In this document: positions 48,483-57,967 of the stretch, one piece after another | Layout: each line of letters starts with the position of its first letter | Numbering within the stretch: the first letter of the stretch is position 1 | Source of the DNA: Ligilactobacillus ubinensis | GTDB lineage: Bacteria; Bacillota; Bacilli; Lactobacillales; Lactobacillaceae | Length of the DNA: 64,000 nucleotides | Reading direction: 5' to 3' | Assembly: GCF_024160875.1 (NCBI RefSeq) | Contig: NZ_JAIULA010000015.1 | Span: 1-64,000 of the forward strand | The notes under the pieces: generated by a model | Databases searched by the model: none | What the model was told of the DNA's origin: nothing | The model's input: the letters and a program-made list of their open reading frames with translations, nothing else | Program-made: the position numbers and the translations under genes

Positions 48483-49793
48483 TTGAAAAACGCAATTTCA
48501 TCATATTTTGATTTTGAAAAACTAGGAACTAATGCTAAACGTGAAATTTTAGCAGGTTTCACAACATTTATTTCAATGTGCTATATTTTGTTCGTTAATC
48601 CGAGTGTTTTAGGTGATGCTGGAATGGATAAAGGTGCTGTTTTTACAGCTACGGCAATTTCTAGTGCTATTGGTTGTATTTTAATGGGAATAGTTGCTCG
48701 CTATCCAATTGCAACAGCACCTAGTTTAGGAATTAATGCATTCTTTGCATACTCTGTATGTATTGGCATGAAAATTCCCTGGCAAACAGCATTAGCAGGA
48801 GCATTTGTCGCAGCTGTTATCTTTATTTTAATTACGATTTTTAAATTACGTGAGATTATTATTGATTCAATTCCACAAGATTTGAAGTATGCTATATCTG
48901 CGGGAATTGGAATGTTTATTGCTTTTATAGGATTGCAAGATGGAGGGATTATTGTTAAAAATAGTTCTACACTTGTTAGTTTAGGCAGTTTTTCTGGTAA
49001 AGTTTGGATTACAATATTTGGATTAGTTGCAATTGCTATTTTAATGGTATTACGTGTTCCAGGTGCAATTTTTATCGGGATGGTTTTAGCAACAATTTTT
49101 GGTATTTTTACGAAATTAATTTCTGTACCAACTGCATTTGTATCTACTGCGCCAAGTTTGAAACCAACATTTTTAGTTGCTTTAAAACATGTAGGTGATA
49201 TTAATAGTTTTCAGATGATGGTTGTCGTGCTAACCTTTTTGTTGGTTGCCTTTTTTGATACGGCTGGTACATTAGTAGGTTTATGTACGCAAGCAGGTTT
49301 TGTTAAGGATAATAAAATCCCACGAATTGGTCAGGCTTTGATTTCAGACTCAACCGCTATGTTATGTGGTACATTACTTGGAACATCACCTGTAGGTGCT
49401 TATGTAGAATCTTCTGCAGGTATTGCTGTAGGTGGACGGTCAGGATTAACAGCAGTTACAACCGGAGTTTTATTCATTTTTGGATTATTCTTTTCACCAT
49501 TATTAGCGGTTGTTACTACTCAAGTTACAGCACCTGCATTGATCATAGTTGGTGTTTTAATGGCACAAAATATGGCACATATTGATTGGAACAAACTCGA
49601 AATTGCTATTCCTGCATTTATTATTATTGCAACTATGCCATTAACATATAGTATTGCTGATGGATTAGCTTTAGGTGTAATTATGTACCCAATTACAATG
49701 GTTGCAGCAAAACGTGGAAAAGAAGTGCCTATTTTGATGTATGTGCTATTCTTTATTTTTATCGGCTTTTTCTGGGTATTGAGTCGAGGATAA
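48483..49793 (+). CDS. NCS2-family purine permease (PbuG/AzgA type)
   Basis: A 436-aa membrane protein with about 12 helices. TTFISMCYILFVNP near the N-terminus, TAPSLGINAFFAYSV and FFDTAGTLVGLCTQAG are typical of the hypoxanthine/guanine or adenine transporters of the AzgA/PbuG branch. The start is TTG 48483 with GGAG 8 nt upstream; an earlier in-frame ATG lacks a site. PurBoxes upstream place it in the PurR regulon, consistent with purine uptake. Exact base preference unknown. Confidence 0.9.
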   Translation: MKNAISSYFDFEKLGTNAKREILAGFTTFISMCYILFVNPSVLGDAGMDKGAVFTATAISSAIGCILMGIVARYPIATAPSLGINAFFAYSVCIGMKIPWQTALAGAFVAAVIFILITIFKLREIIIDSIPQDLKYAISAGIGMFIAFIGLQDGGIIVKNSSTLVSLGSFSGKVWITIFGLVAIAILMVLRVPGAIFIGMVLATIFGIFTKLISVPTAFVSTAPSLKPTFLVALKHVGDINSFQMMVVVLTFLLVAFFDTAGTLVGLCTQAGFVKDNKIPRIGQALISDSTAMLCGTLLGTSPVGAYVESSAGIAVGGRSGLTAVTTGVLFIFGLFFSPLLAVVTTQVTAPALIIVGVLMAQNMAHIDWNKLEIAIPAFIIIATMPLTYSIADGLALGVIMYPITMVAAKRGKEVPILMYVLFFIFIGFFWVLSRG

Positions 49794-49826
49794 ACAATCT
49801 ATAATATAAAAGTATAAAGCTACTAG

Positions 49827-49866
49827 AACTTGTCTCCGATAAATAATAGGAGGCGAGTTTTTTTAG
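49827..49866 (+). terminator. Terminator of the purine permease gene
   Basis: AACTTGTCTCC (49827-49837) pairs with GGAGGCGAGTT (49849-49859) using G-U pairs, then TTTTTT. Confidence 0.8.
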
Positions 49867-50027
49867 TATCTATGAAATTCACAATCTAATTAACTATTTT
49901 ATTAAAAATAGGTTAACAAAAAAAATAATATTGAGAAAATTAAGTTATTTGAAAACAGTTATATGTATACAAAATAAGCAATTATTGATACAATATGATT
50001 AGAAAAAAATAATAAGGTGAAAATAAA

Positions 50028-50567
50028 ATGTCGAAAAAAGTAATAATTTCAGCATTGGTTAGTTTAGATGGATTTATTGCTACATCACAAGGAAATAGTG
50101 CAATTTTAGAAGAAAATTTTTTTATATGTCAGCCTGCAGGAATCGAGCTTAGAAAACCAGCTCAAAGTGAGTGGATTTTATTAGGTCGTAAAACATTTGA
50201 AATATATAGAGAAAAATTACTGAAGTATGTTCAAGAAGGTTGCAAAATAGCCGTTTTAACACATAATCCACTAAGGTTGAATGAAACAGAAAGATGTGTG
50301 TATTGTTTTAATAGAAGTGTAGAGCAAGTTATTGAGATATTAAAAAAGAAAAGTAGCGCTAATATCTGGATTATTGGTGGATATCAAGTTATTAACGAAG
50401 TTACCAGTCATAATTTGGCTGATGAAATCCATCTTATAACGTTACCATTGGTATTAAATGAAGGAATACCACTATTTAATACAGAATTACCGGCACCTAG
50501 AGTTGAATTAAGTGATGTACAAAAGTATGGTGAATTGACGTATTCTACATGGAAAAGAAGTGTATAA
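50028..50567 (+). CDS. RibD C-terminal/DHFR-like reductase
   Basis: A 179-aa protein of the dihydrofolate reductase-like fold found in the RibD C-terminal domain and in stand-alone YwjB/YyaP proteins. ISALVSLDGFIATSQGN is the N-terminal signature, LLGRKTFEIYRE follows, and NIWIIGGYQVINEV is the nucleotide-binding strand and loop. It probably reduces a pterin- or pyrimidine-like substrate with NADPH; the true substrate is unknown. ATG with AAGGTG upstream. The PARG-like gene starts 1 nt after its stop, so they are co-translated. Confidence 0.82.
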   Translation: MSKKVIISALVSLDGFIATSQGNSAILEENFFICQPAGIELRKPAQSEWILLGRKTFEIYREKLLKYVQEGCKIAVLTHNPLRLNETERCVYCFNRSVEQVIEILKKKSSANIWIIGGYQVINEVTSHNLADEIHLITLPLVLNEGIPLFNTELPAPRVELSDVQKYGELTYSTWKRSV

Positions 50568-50568
50568 G

Positions 50569-51339
50569 ATGACAAATGAACAGCGACAACAGCTAGGTCA
50601 TAAGGCGATGAATTTATATCAAATTGAGATGAATAATTTGCCACAGTCATCGGAATTGATAACAATTGAACCTGATGAAACGCTAGGTGATACGCATAAT
50701 GATACGGCTATTTTTGTTAAAAATGAAAATTTGTTATATCGCATTCATCAATTTAATAAGAAACTACATATCGGTTGTATGAATTTTGCAAGTCCAATAG
50801 AACCCGGTGGAGGATTCTTGCAAGGAATTGATGCTCAAGAAGAAGCAATTTGTCGAAATAGTTTTTTATACCCGGAATTGTGTAAATATAAAAAAGAGTA
50901 CTATATAAAGAACATACAAGATAATAATTATTATTTCTATAGTCCATCAGTTATTTATGCTCATAATGTAAAAGTTATTCGTGATGAACATGAAAATAAT
51001 TTCTTTGCAGATGTGAGGTTTGTTGATTTTGCTAGTGTTGCAGCGCCTAATGTTGCTGAGATGAAACGGCAACATTTACAGTTGGACGAAAAACGAATTG
51101 AAGAAGATATTCTGAAAAAAGTTATCTATACATTGAGAGTATTTAAACAAAACGCGATTAGATATTTAATTTTAGGTGCATTTGGATGTGGTGTTTTTGG
51201 CAATGATCCGCAAATGGTAGCAAAGGTTTTTAAAGAAGTTCTACAACGTGATGAATTTAAGGATTCATTTTTGGAAATTTATTTTGATATTTTGGATAAC
51301 TCCAAAGCTTATCAAGCATTTAAAAAAACATTTAAATAA
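50569..51339 (+). CDS. Microbial-type PARG-like protein (TIGR02452/DUF2263)
   Basis: A 256-aa macrodomain-like protein. SPIEPGGGFLQGIDAQEEAI contains the poly(ADP-ribose) glycohydrolase signature GGG..QEE, in which the second Glu is catalytic. FVDFASVAAPNV and LILGAFGCGVFGNDP fit ADP-ribose binding. It probably removes ADP-ribose from proteins, nucleic acids or metabolites (family knowledge; target unknown). The 3-codon longer GTG start overlaps the preceding gene, and ATG 50569 is more natural. Pairs with the reductase upstream; a strong terminator follows. Confidence 0.82.
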   Translation: MTNEQRQQLGHKAMNLYQIEMNNLPQSSELITIEPDETLGDTHNDTAIFVKNENLLYRIHQFNKKLHIGCMNFASPIEPGGGFLQGIDAQEEAICRNSFLYPELCKYKKEYYIKNIQDNNYYFYSPSVIYAHNVKVIRDEHENNFFADVRFVDFASVAAPNVAEMKRQHLQLDEKRIEEDILKKVIYTLRVFKQNAIRYLILGAFGCGVFGNDPQMVAKVFKEVLQRDEFKDSFLEIYFDILDNSKAYQAFKKTFK

Positions 51340-51343
51340 ATAG

Positions 51344-51394
51344 ATATTGGAACGAGACAAAGTGCAATTGCTAAATTTCGTTCCAATATTTTTT
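51344..51394. terminator. Terminator of the reductase-PARG operon
   Basis: ATATTGGAACGA (51344-51355) pairs perfectly with TCGTTCCAATAT (51378-51389), followed by TTTTT; the loop starts with GACAAAG. Confidence 0.85.
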
Positions 51395-51495
51395 AGTCAT
51401 AAGCACTGCTAATATTTTAATTCACTGTGGCAAATTATTAAATGAGTTAAGATTGATTTGATATTTTAAAGATAGATAAACTTTGTAATTATTTA

Positions 51496-51563
51496 TGTCA
51501 ATTAAGTTGACAATGAATAGACATAAGAGTAATATGACAATGTGTCATATGACAATATGTCAT
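51496..51563 (+). promoter_or_regulatory. Efflux operon promoter with tandem palindromic operators
   Basis: -35 TTGACA (51507-51512), 17 bp, -10 TAATAT (51530-51535). Two abutting 15-bp palindromes follow: ATGACAATGTGTCAT (51534-51548) and ATGACAATATGTCAT (51549-51563), covering the -10 edge and start site. TGTCA-N7-TGACA (51496-51512) over the -35 is a possible third site. The operon encodes a TetR protein, which is the likely binder and repressor (inference). Confidence 0.75.
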
Positions 51564-51599
51564 ATTGGGTTAAAAATCAAAATTAGAAGGAGAAAACAT

Positions 51600-53591
51600 A
51601 TGACAGTTTTAGAACTGAGAAATGTAACTAAGACTTACAAAATGGCGGGTGGTGGAACATTCCAAGCCTTAAGAGGAATTAGTGCATCCTTTAATGCAGG
51701 AGAATTAGTTGCAATCGTTGGGGAATCTGGAAGCGGGAAGTCAACTTTAATGAATACAATTGGCGGACTGGATTCAGATTTTGGTGGTGAGATTATTTAT
51801 GAAGGTAAGAACTTAGCCAAATACTCAACACAAGAACTAGTTGACTATCATAAAAAAAGCATAGGCTTTATCTTTCAAAACTTCAATTTAATTCCACATT
51901 TGAATTTGTTAGACAATGTAGCTTTAGCAATGACTCTTTCCAATATTGATCAAAAGGAACGAGAAAAAAGAGCTAAGCAGTTACTTGAACAGGTGGGTTT
52001 GGGAGAACATATCTATAAAACACCTGATGAAATTTCTGGTGGTCAAAAGCAAAGAGTAGCAATCGCACGTGCGTTGATAAATGATCCTGATATGATTATT
52101 GCAGATGAACCAACTGGAGCGCTAGATGCAGAAACGACAACAATTGTTTTGGATATGATTAAAGACATTGCTAAAAGTGGTAAATTAGTTTTAATGGTAA
52201 CTCATTCAGAACGAGTAGCAAGTCATTGTAGTCGTGTAATTCGAATTGATAATGGAAAGTTATTAGACGATGTTGAGCAAGAGCAAGTACAATTTTTAAG
52301 TAAAAAAACTAATGATAATTTCCAAATTAAAAATATGAGTGTATTAAATGCTTTTAGATTAGCTGTTCTAAATATGAAAGCAAAATTTGGACGCAATGCA
52401 TTGGTAGCACTTGGCTCAAGTATAGGAATTATGTCTGTTGTATTAATGTTATCTCTTGGTAAAGGTGTAACGAGTTATGTGAAAAATACGATGAATTCAT
52501 ATACTAATCCCAAGGTAACAGAAGTGCATAAATCCTCTACGACTAAAAATAGTAATATGTCTGCTAAAGCAACTGGGGATTCTTCAACACAGGCACAAGC
52601 AAATCAAAATGTGTTGTCATCTTTAACAGGTACAGGTAGCGATAGTACTTTTACTAAAAAGGAGATTAGTAAGCTTGCAAAGCTAAAATATGTTGATAAG
52701 GTCCAAAAAGGTTTTAGTACAATTTCTTTAGGAACGACATCGGTAACATATAATAAAAAATCAGCAAGTATTATTCAGCTTCAAACGATGTCTTCAAGTG
52801 TTACAAAGTCGAATATAACTAGAGGACATAGGCCTGGGAAAAATGAAATCTTGCTTGACACAGGAACGGCAGATACATTAGGAAAAAATATTGTCGGCAA
52901 AACAGTGACCCTAACGATGACCGTTAACTCAAAACAGATTAGTAAAAGTTTTAAAGTTGCAGGAACATATTCACAATCTTCCAATAGTTCGTCGGCAACA
53001 GTTTTTGCCCGCTATACAGACCTGCAAAAACTCTATAAAGAAAATGGGGCTACGCTTAAAGCAAACGTAATATATTTAACAACTAAAGATAAAGAACAAA
53101 CAGCTAAAGTTAAAACAAAAGTTAAAAAAATGGGTTATACCGGCTCAATTCAAGAAACGATGACAGATATGTTTAGTGATATGTTAAGTATCATTACAGA
53201 TGTATTAACTGCAATTGCTGCTGTATCCCTAGTTGTTTCTGCGATTATGATTTTGGTTGTTTTAAATATCTCTGTAGTAGAAAGAACAAAAGAAATTGGC
53301 GTTTTAAAGGCACTTGGTGCTCGTAGAAAAGATATTCGTAGAATATTTGTATCTGAAGCCTTTTTAATTGGATTTAGCGCAGGGGCTCTGGGTGATGCAG
53401 TAACCTATATTCTAAGCTTAATTGCAAATCATTTTTCACAATCGCTATTTAGTATTAATGTAGTAGCTTTGACACCTAAATATGCAATTATCGGAATGCT
53501 TTTAAGTATTATTATTAGTATGTTAGCAGGATTAATGCCAGCTAACAGTGCATCTAAGTTAGATCCAGTAGATTCATTGCGTAAAGAATAA
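51600..53591 (+). CDS. MacB-like ABC transporter, ATPase fused to FtsX-type permease
   Basis: 663 aa. An N-terminal ATPase of the LolD/MacB class (Walker A GESGSGKST, signature ISGGQKQRVAIARAL, Walker B MIIADEPTGALD) is followed by a permease with one helix near residue 275, a large extracytoplasmic Ser/Thr/Lys-rich domain (about 300-520), and three C-terminal helices. FtsX motif ERTKEIGVLKALGARRKDI is present. Gram-positive members export peptides or drugs or act in stress. ATG 51600 has AAGGAG upstream; the upstream in-frame stretch crosses the operators. First gene of a four-gene operon. Confidence 0.9.
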   Translation: MTVLELRNVTKTYKMAGGGTFQALRGISASFNAGELVAIVGESGSGKSTLMNTIGGLDSDFGGEIIYEGKNLAKYSTQELVDYHKKSIGFIFQNFNLIPHLNLLDNVALAMTLSNIDQKEREKRAKQLLEQVGLGEHIYKTPDEISGGQKQRVAIARALINDPDMIIADEPTGALDAETTTIVLDMIKDIAKSGKLVLMVTHSERVASHCSRVIRIDNGKLLDDVEQEQVQFLSKKTNDNFQIKNMSVLNAFRLAVLNMKAKFGRNALVALGSSIGIMSVVLMLSLGKGVTSYVKNTMNSYTNPKVTEVHKSSTTKNSNMSAKATGDSSTQAQANQNVLSSLTGTGSDSTFTKKEISKLAKLKYVDKVQKGFSTISLGTTSVTYNKKSASIIQLQTMSSSVTKSNITRGHRPGKNEILLDTGTADTLGKNIVGKTVTLTMTVNSKQISKSFKVAGTYSQSSNSSSATVFARYTDLQKLYKENGATLKANVIYLTTKDKEQTAKVKTKVKKMGYTGSIQETMTDMFSDMLSIITDVLTAIAAVSLVVSAIMILVVLNISVVERTKEIGVLKALGARRKDIRRIFVSEAFLIGFSAGALGDAVTYILSLIANHFSQSLFSINVVALTPKYAIIGMLLSIIISMLAGLMPANSASKLDPVDSLRKE

Positions 53592-53609
53592 TTGGAAAGG
53601 AGAATAAGT

Positions 53610-54248
53610 ATGCCTAAACAGACTTTTTTCAATCTCACGGAGTCCAAAAGAAAAAGATTAATGGAATCTGCAGCGATTGAATTTCGTCAATATAGTTTTA
53701 ATGAGTCTTCAATTAGTCATATAATTGCACGTGCGCAAATCCCACGTGGAAGTTTTTATCAATACTTTGAAGATAAAGCAGACTTATATATGTATTATAC
53801 AAAAAAAATTGGTTTAGATTATAACGAGTATCTTCTAAAATTGTTGGAAGATAACAAAGGTGACTATTTTAAAACGCTTCGTTTGTTTATCAAAGATATC
53901 CTAAATGAAGTGTTTGTCGGCGAAAACGCAGTCTTTTATGCCAGAATGATGGAAGCTCATGATTTTGAGTTGTTTCGTAAATATAAACATAGAGACGAAA
54001 ATGGCAATCATCCGCATGATGATCTGTTTAATGAAAAAATCTTTGCGAAAGTAGATTTAAAGTCGTTAAAGATAGATTCATATGATGAATTCAAAATGCT
54101 TAATATGATGCTTCTTTCAGGCGGGATATTTAGAACCGTTTCAAGTGGATTAATGATGCAAAAAGCACAAGGTCATGTTAATTTACAAGAATTGGAAGCA
54201 AACTATAATAAAATGATAGATTGGCTTCAGTATGGAGTTGCCAAATAA
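53610..54248 (+). CDS. TetR/AcrR-family transcriptional regulator
   Basis: 212 aa. The N-terminal helix-turn-helix lies within SISHIIARAQIPRGSFYQYF (about residues 33-52), preceded by KRLMESAAIEFRQYSF. The C-terminal ligand domain is unlike its relatives, as is usual. ATG 53610 has AAAGGAG 8-9 nt upstream. It lies between the MacB-like gene (18 nt) and the ABC exporter (20 nt). It most likely represses the whole operon through the ATGACA-N3-TGTCAT palindromes and is released by an exported compound (inference). Confidence 0.9.
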   Translation: MPKQTFFNLTESKRKRLMESAAIEFRQYSFNESSISHIIARAQIPRGSFYQYFEDKADLYMYYTKKIGLDYNEYLLKLLEDNKGDYFKTLRLFIKDILNEVFVGENAVFYARMMEAHDFELFRKYKHRDENGNHPHDDLFNEKIFAKVDLKSLKIDSYDEFKMLNMMLLSGGIFRTVSSGLMMQKAQGHVNLQELEANYNKMIDWLQYGVAK

Positions 54249-54268
54249 TTTAGAAAGGAGTTGGTGTT

Positions 54269-55999
54269 TTGCTACGTTTAATGAAAAAAAAGCTCGACTG
54301 GTGGGCAGTTGTAGCGGCCACAGTTTTTCTAGGCATACAAGTAATGTGTGATTTATACTTGCCTAATTTAACATCGAAATTAATCGATAATGGAGTGGCC
54401 AAAGGAGATACCGACTATATCTGGCACATTGGTGCCCAAATGATAATAATTGCATTGATTGGATTAGCAGCTGCAATTTGCAATGTTTATTTTGCTGCAA
54501 CACAGGCTCAAAAAATGGGAATGAGGTTGCGTAGTGATATTTTTAAAAAGGTTTTAGGCTTCAGTAATAAGGAAATTGATGATTTAGGTGCTTCTTCGTT
54601 AATAACAAGAACGACCAATGACGTTTTGCAAATTCAAAATGTTATTATTATGATGTTAAGAATGATGATTCAATCACCATTAATGTTGATTGGGGCAAGC
54701 TTTATGGCCTATACAAGTGAGCGCAGTTTAACTACTGTTTTTGCAGTATCAGTTCCATTACTTTTAATTGCGATTGCTATTGTTATGGGCATGGCAGTCC
54801 CACTATTTCAAAAATTGCAAAAGCAAATTGATAAAATCAACTTAGTTTTTAGAGAAGGGTTAACTGGCGTACGGGTTATTAGAGCTTTTCGACAAGATGA
54901 ATTTGAACAGAAGCGATTTGATAATGCAAATAAAGATTATACAAAAACAGGGATTAAAGTTTTTAGTATCGTTTCAGTGATGATGCCAATTATGACACTT
55001 GTTCTAAACGGAACTTACATTGGAATTGTATGGTTTGGTGGCAAACTAATTGCAAATATGAATATGCAAGTGGGCAATCTTGTTTCATTTATGACATATG
55101 CTGCAATGGTTCTCTTTAGCTTTATGATGTTATCCATGATTTTTGTATTTGTTCCACGGGCCCAAGCAGCAGCTGTTCGTATTATTGAAGTCTTAGAAAC
55201 AGAAAATTCAATTGTTGAAAAAGAAAATGCAATTGAAGCTGTTGAAGATGTACCTGCTTCATTAGAATATGACAATGTTTCATTTCGTTATGTGGGAGCA
55301 GAAGAACGTGTTTTGGATAACGTTAATTTTTCAATGAAAGCTGGACAAACCCTTGCTATTATTGGTGGAACAGGCTCAGGAAAGTCTACACTTATTAACT
55401 TGATTCCTCGTTTGTTTGATGTTGACACAGGAGCTGTTAAAGTTGATAACCAGGATGTTCGTGATTTAAAAGAGAGTAGTTTGCATAAAAAGATTGCTTT
55501 TGTACAGCAAAAGGCAATTTTGTTTAAAGGAACAATTCGAAGTAATATTCAATTTGGAAAAGAAAATGCAACTGATGAAGAGATTTGGCGTGCATTAGAA
55601 ATTGCACAAGCAAAAGATTTTGTAAGTCAATTAGCAGATGGATTAGATGCTGTTGTTGAACAAAATGGTGATAATTTTTCTGGCGGTCAAAAACAACGAT
55701 TGGCAATTGCGCGTGCAGTTGTAAAAAGAGCTTCGATCTATGTTTTCGATGATTCATTTTCTGCACTGGATTTTAAAACCGATGCTAAATTAAGAATGGC
55801 GCTAAAAGCAGACAAGGATATTAATCAAGCGATAGTTGTTATTGTTGCACAAAGGATTTCGACAGTTACGCAAGCTGATAAAATTATTGTATTAGATGAA
55901 GGAAAAGTGGTAGGAATTGGCAACCATGAAGAACTGAAAGCTAACAATGAAACATATCAAGAAATCATGCATTCGCAATTAAGAGAGGAGGATATCTAA
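54269..55999 (+). CDS. Heterodimeric ABC exporter half, degenerate ATPase site
   Basis: A 576-aa half-transporter: six-helix membrane domain (about 15-310), then an ATPase domain with Walker A GGTGSGKST and signature FSGGQKQRLAIARAV. Walker B ends VFDDSFSALD: the catalytic Glu is replaced by Asp, typical of the non-hydrolysing subunit of LmrCD/EfrAB/BmrCD-type multidrug exporters. The start is TTG with GAAAGGAG 8 nt upstream. Its TAA overlaps the next ATG, so the two halves are co-translated. Confidence 0.93.
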   Translation: MLRLMKKKLDWWAVVAATVFLGIQVMCDLYLPNLTSKLIDNGVAKGDTDYIWHIGAQMIIIALIGLAAAICNVYFAATQAQKMGMRLRSDIFKKVLGFSNKEIDDLGASSLITRTTNDVLQIQNVIIMMLRMMIQSPLMLIGASFMAYTSERSLTTVFAVSVPLLLIAIAIVMGMAVPLFQKLQKQIDKINLVFREGLTGVRVIRAFRQDEFEQKRFDNANKDYTKTGIKVFSIVSVMMPIMTLVLNGTYIGIVWFGGKLIANMNMQVGNLVSFMTYAAMVLFSFMMLSMIFVFVPRAQAAAVRIIEVLETENSIVEKENAIEAVEDVPASLEYDNVSFRYVGAEERVLDNVNFSMKAGQTLAIIGGTGSGKSTLINLIPRLFDVDTGAVKVDNQDVRDLKESSLHKKIAFVQQKAILFKGTIRSNIQFGKENATDEEIWRALEIAQAKDFVSQLADGLDAVVEQNGDNFSGGQKQRLAIARAVVKRASIYVFDDSFSALDFKTDAKLRMALKADKDINQAIVVIVAQRISTVTQADKIIVLDEGKVVGIGNHEELKANNETYQEIMHSQLREEDI

Positions 56000-57825
56000 T
56001 GGGGCCACATGGACATAATGTTGGTAAGAAACAAAAAGGAGCAAAGAATTTTTGGAAAACATTAAATCGTCTAATAAAATTTATGAATCCATGGAAATGG
56101 AGTTTCATAATTGTTTTCATTTTTGCAATTGGTTCAGTTATCTTCCAAATCAAAGCACCTAAAATATTAGGAAAAGCAACAACTGTAATTTATGATGGGA
56201 TAATCAAAGGATATCAAGAAATTAAGTTAGGCCAGCATTTAACAAGTTATCCGATTGATTTTACCAAAATCAAAAATATTCTAATTACGGTTGCAATTAT
56301 GTATATTGTTTCGGCGATGCTATCATTTATACAGCAGATAATTATGGCAAGAGTATCACAAAAGATTGTTTACAAATTACGTAAAGAGTTAAAAGCAAAG
56401 ATGCAGCGTCTACCGATAAGTTATTATGATACACATGAAAATGGTGATATTATGTCACGCGCTATCAATGACATGGATAATATTGCTGGGACTTTACAAC
56501 AAAGCTTAACGCAGTTAGTAACAAGTATAGTTACTTTTGTAGGTGTTTTCTTTATGATGCTCAGCATTAGTTGGAAATTAACGCTAATTGCATGTATTAC
56601 AATTCCTTTAGGATTAATTGTTGTAGCTATTGTCGCGCCGAAATCACAGCGTTTTTTTGCAGAGCAGCAAAAAAGCTTAGGAATAATTAATAACCATGTT
56701 GAAGAAAATTATGCAGGACATACCATTGTTAAAACATTTAACAAAGAAGAAAAAACAATAACTGAATTTGAAGAAGAAAACAAGCGTTATTATAAGAGTT
56801 CATGGAAAGCACAGTTTATCTCTGGTTTTATTATGCCATTAATGAATTTAGTTAAAAATATTGGTTACATTTTGGTTGCTGTTGTAGGTGGTATTCAAGT
56901 CTCTAAAGGACAGATAACTTTAGGTAACGTGCAAGCATTTTTACAATATGTTAATCAATTTACCCAGCCAATTACGCAAATCGCTAATATTGCTAACACA
57001 ATTCAAGCAACAGTTGCCTCAGCTGAACGTATTTTTAATGTTTTAGATGAACCTGAGATGACACAACCGGATGCACTACCTGCCGAGCAAAAGTTACAGG
57101 ATTTCAAAATAGCATTTGATCATGTAAAATTTGGCTATGGTGATGAGTTGCTGATGAAAGATTTCAATATGAAGATTCATGAAGGGCAAAAGATAGCCAT
57201 TGTTGGCCCAACTGGAGCAGGTAAGACAACGTTAATTAATCTGTTAGAACGTTTTTACGACATAAAAGAGGGCGCAATTCGATTAAATGGTGATGATGTT
57301 CGCTCGTTGTCGCGTGAAAAATTACGTGAGCATTTTTCGATGGTCTTACAAGATACATGGTTATTTACCGGTACGATTTATGATAATATTAAATATGGGC
57401 GTGAGAATGCAACTAAAGAAGAGATAATAGCTGCTGCAAAAGCGGCCCATGTAGATACTTTTGTTAGACAATTACCAGATGGGTATCAAACAATATTAAA
57501 TGAAGATGCAACAAACATTTCGCAAGGTCAACGCCAACTTTTGACGATTGCACGAGCCTTTTTAGCTGATCCAGATATTTTAATCTTAGATGAAGCAACT
57601 AGTTCAGTTGATACACGAACAGAAATTTTAATTCAACGGGCTATGGAAGACTTGTTGAAAGGTAGAACAAGTTTTGTTGTTGCACACAGACTTTCAACGA
57701 TTCGTGACGCAGATGATATTATTGTGATGGATCATGGAGCTATTGTTGAAACAGGAAATCATGATAATTTGATGAAGCAAGATGGTTTTTATGCAGATTT
57801 ATATAATAGCCAGTTTGCTCATTAA
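55999..57825 (+). CDS. Heterodimeric ABC exporter half, catalytic subunit
   Basis: A 608-aa half-transporter with a Lys-rich N-terminal extension (about 30 residues), a six-helix membrane domain and an ATPase with Walker A GPTGAGKTT, signature ISQGQRQLLTIARAF and canonical Walker B LILDEATSSVD with the catalytic Glu. It partners the preceding gene as LmrD/EfrB-like subunit to export drugs or lipids. The 1-nt overlap (TAATG) supports 1:1 production. Last gene of the operon, followed by a large nested hairpin. Confidence 0.93.
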   Translation: MGPHGHNVGKKQKGAKNFWKTLNRLIKFMNPWKWSFIIVFIFAIGSVIFQIKAPKILGKATTVIYDGIIKGYQEIKLGQHLTSYPIDFTKIKNILITVAIMYIVSAMLSFIQQIIMARVSQKIVYKLRKELKAKMQRLPISYYDTHENGDIMSRAINDMDNIAGTLQQSLTQLVTSIVTFVGVFFMMLSISWKLTLIACITIPLGLIVVAIVAPKSQRFFAEQQKSLGIINNHVEENYAGHTIVKTFNKEEKTITEFEEENKRYYKSSWKAQFISGFIMPLMNLVKNIGYILVAVVGGIQVSKGQITLGNVQAFLQYVNQFTQPITQIANIANTIQATVASAERIFNVLDEPEMTQPDALPAEQKLQDFKIAFDHVKFGYGDELLMKDFNMKIHEGQKIAIVGPTGAGKTTLINLLERFYDIKEGAIRLNGDDVRSLSREKLREHFSMVLQDTWLFTGTIYDNIKYGRENATKEEIIAAAKAAHVDTFVRQLPDGYQTILNEDATNISQGQRQLLTIARAFLADPDILILDEATSSVDTRTEILIQRAMEDLLKGRTSFVVAHRLSTIRDADDIIVMDHGAIVETGNHDNLMKQDGFYADLYNSQFAH

Positions 57826-57842
57826 AATGCTTGTAAGAAAAT

Positions 57843-57949
57843 AAAAAAGTTTCAATCAGAAATGTGAAGTGCCCCATAACTGTTAGGTTTTATATCTAAC
57901 AGTTATGGGGCACTTCAGTTGTTATCACAATTCTGATTGGAACCTTTTT
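57843..57949. terminator. Bidirectional terminator with a 21-bp palindrome in its loop
   Basis: The outer stem AAAAAGTTTCAATCAGAA (from 57844) / TTCTGATTGGAACCTTTTT (57931-57949) serves the convergent ABC and antiporter genes. Inside it, 57866-57886 and 57896-57916 are exact complements over 21 bp (core GTGCCCCATAACTG) with a 9-nt loop. Confidence 0.8.
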
Positions 57950-57967
57950 GTCATTCAAAAAAATAGT

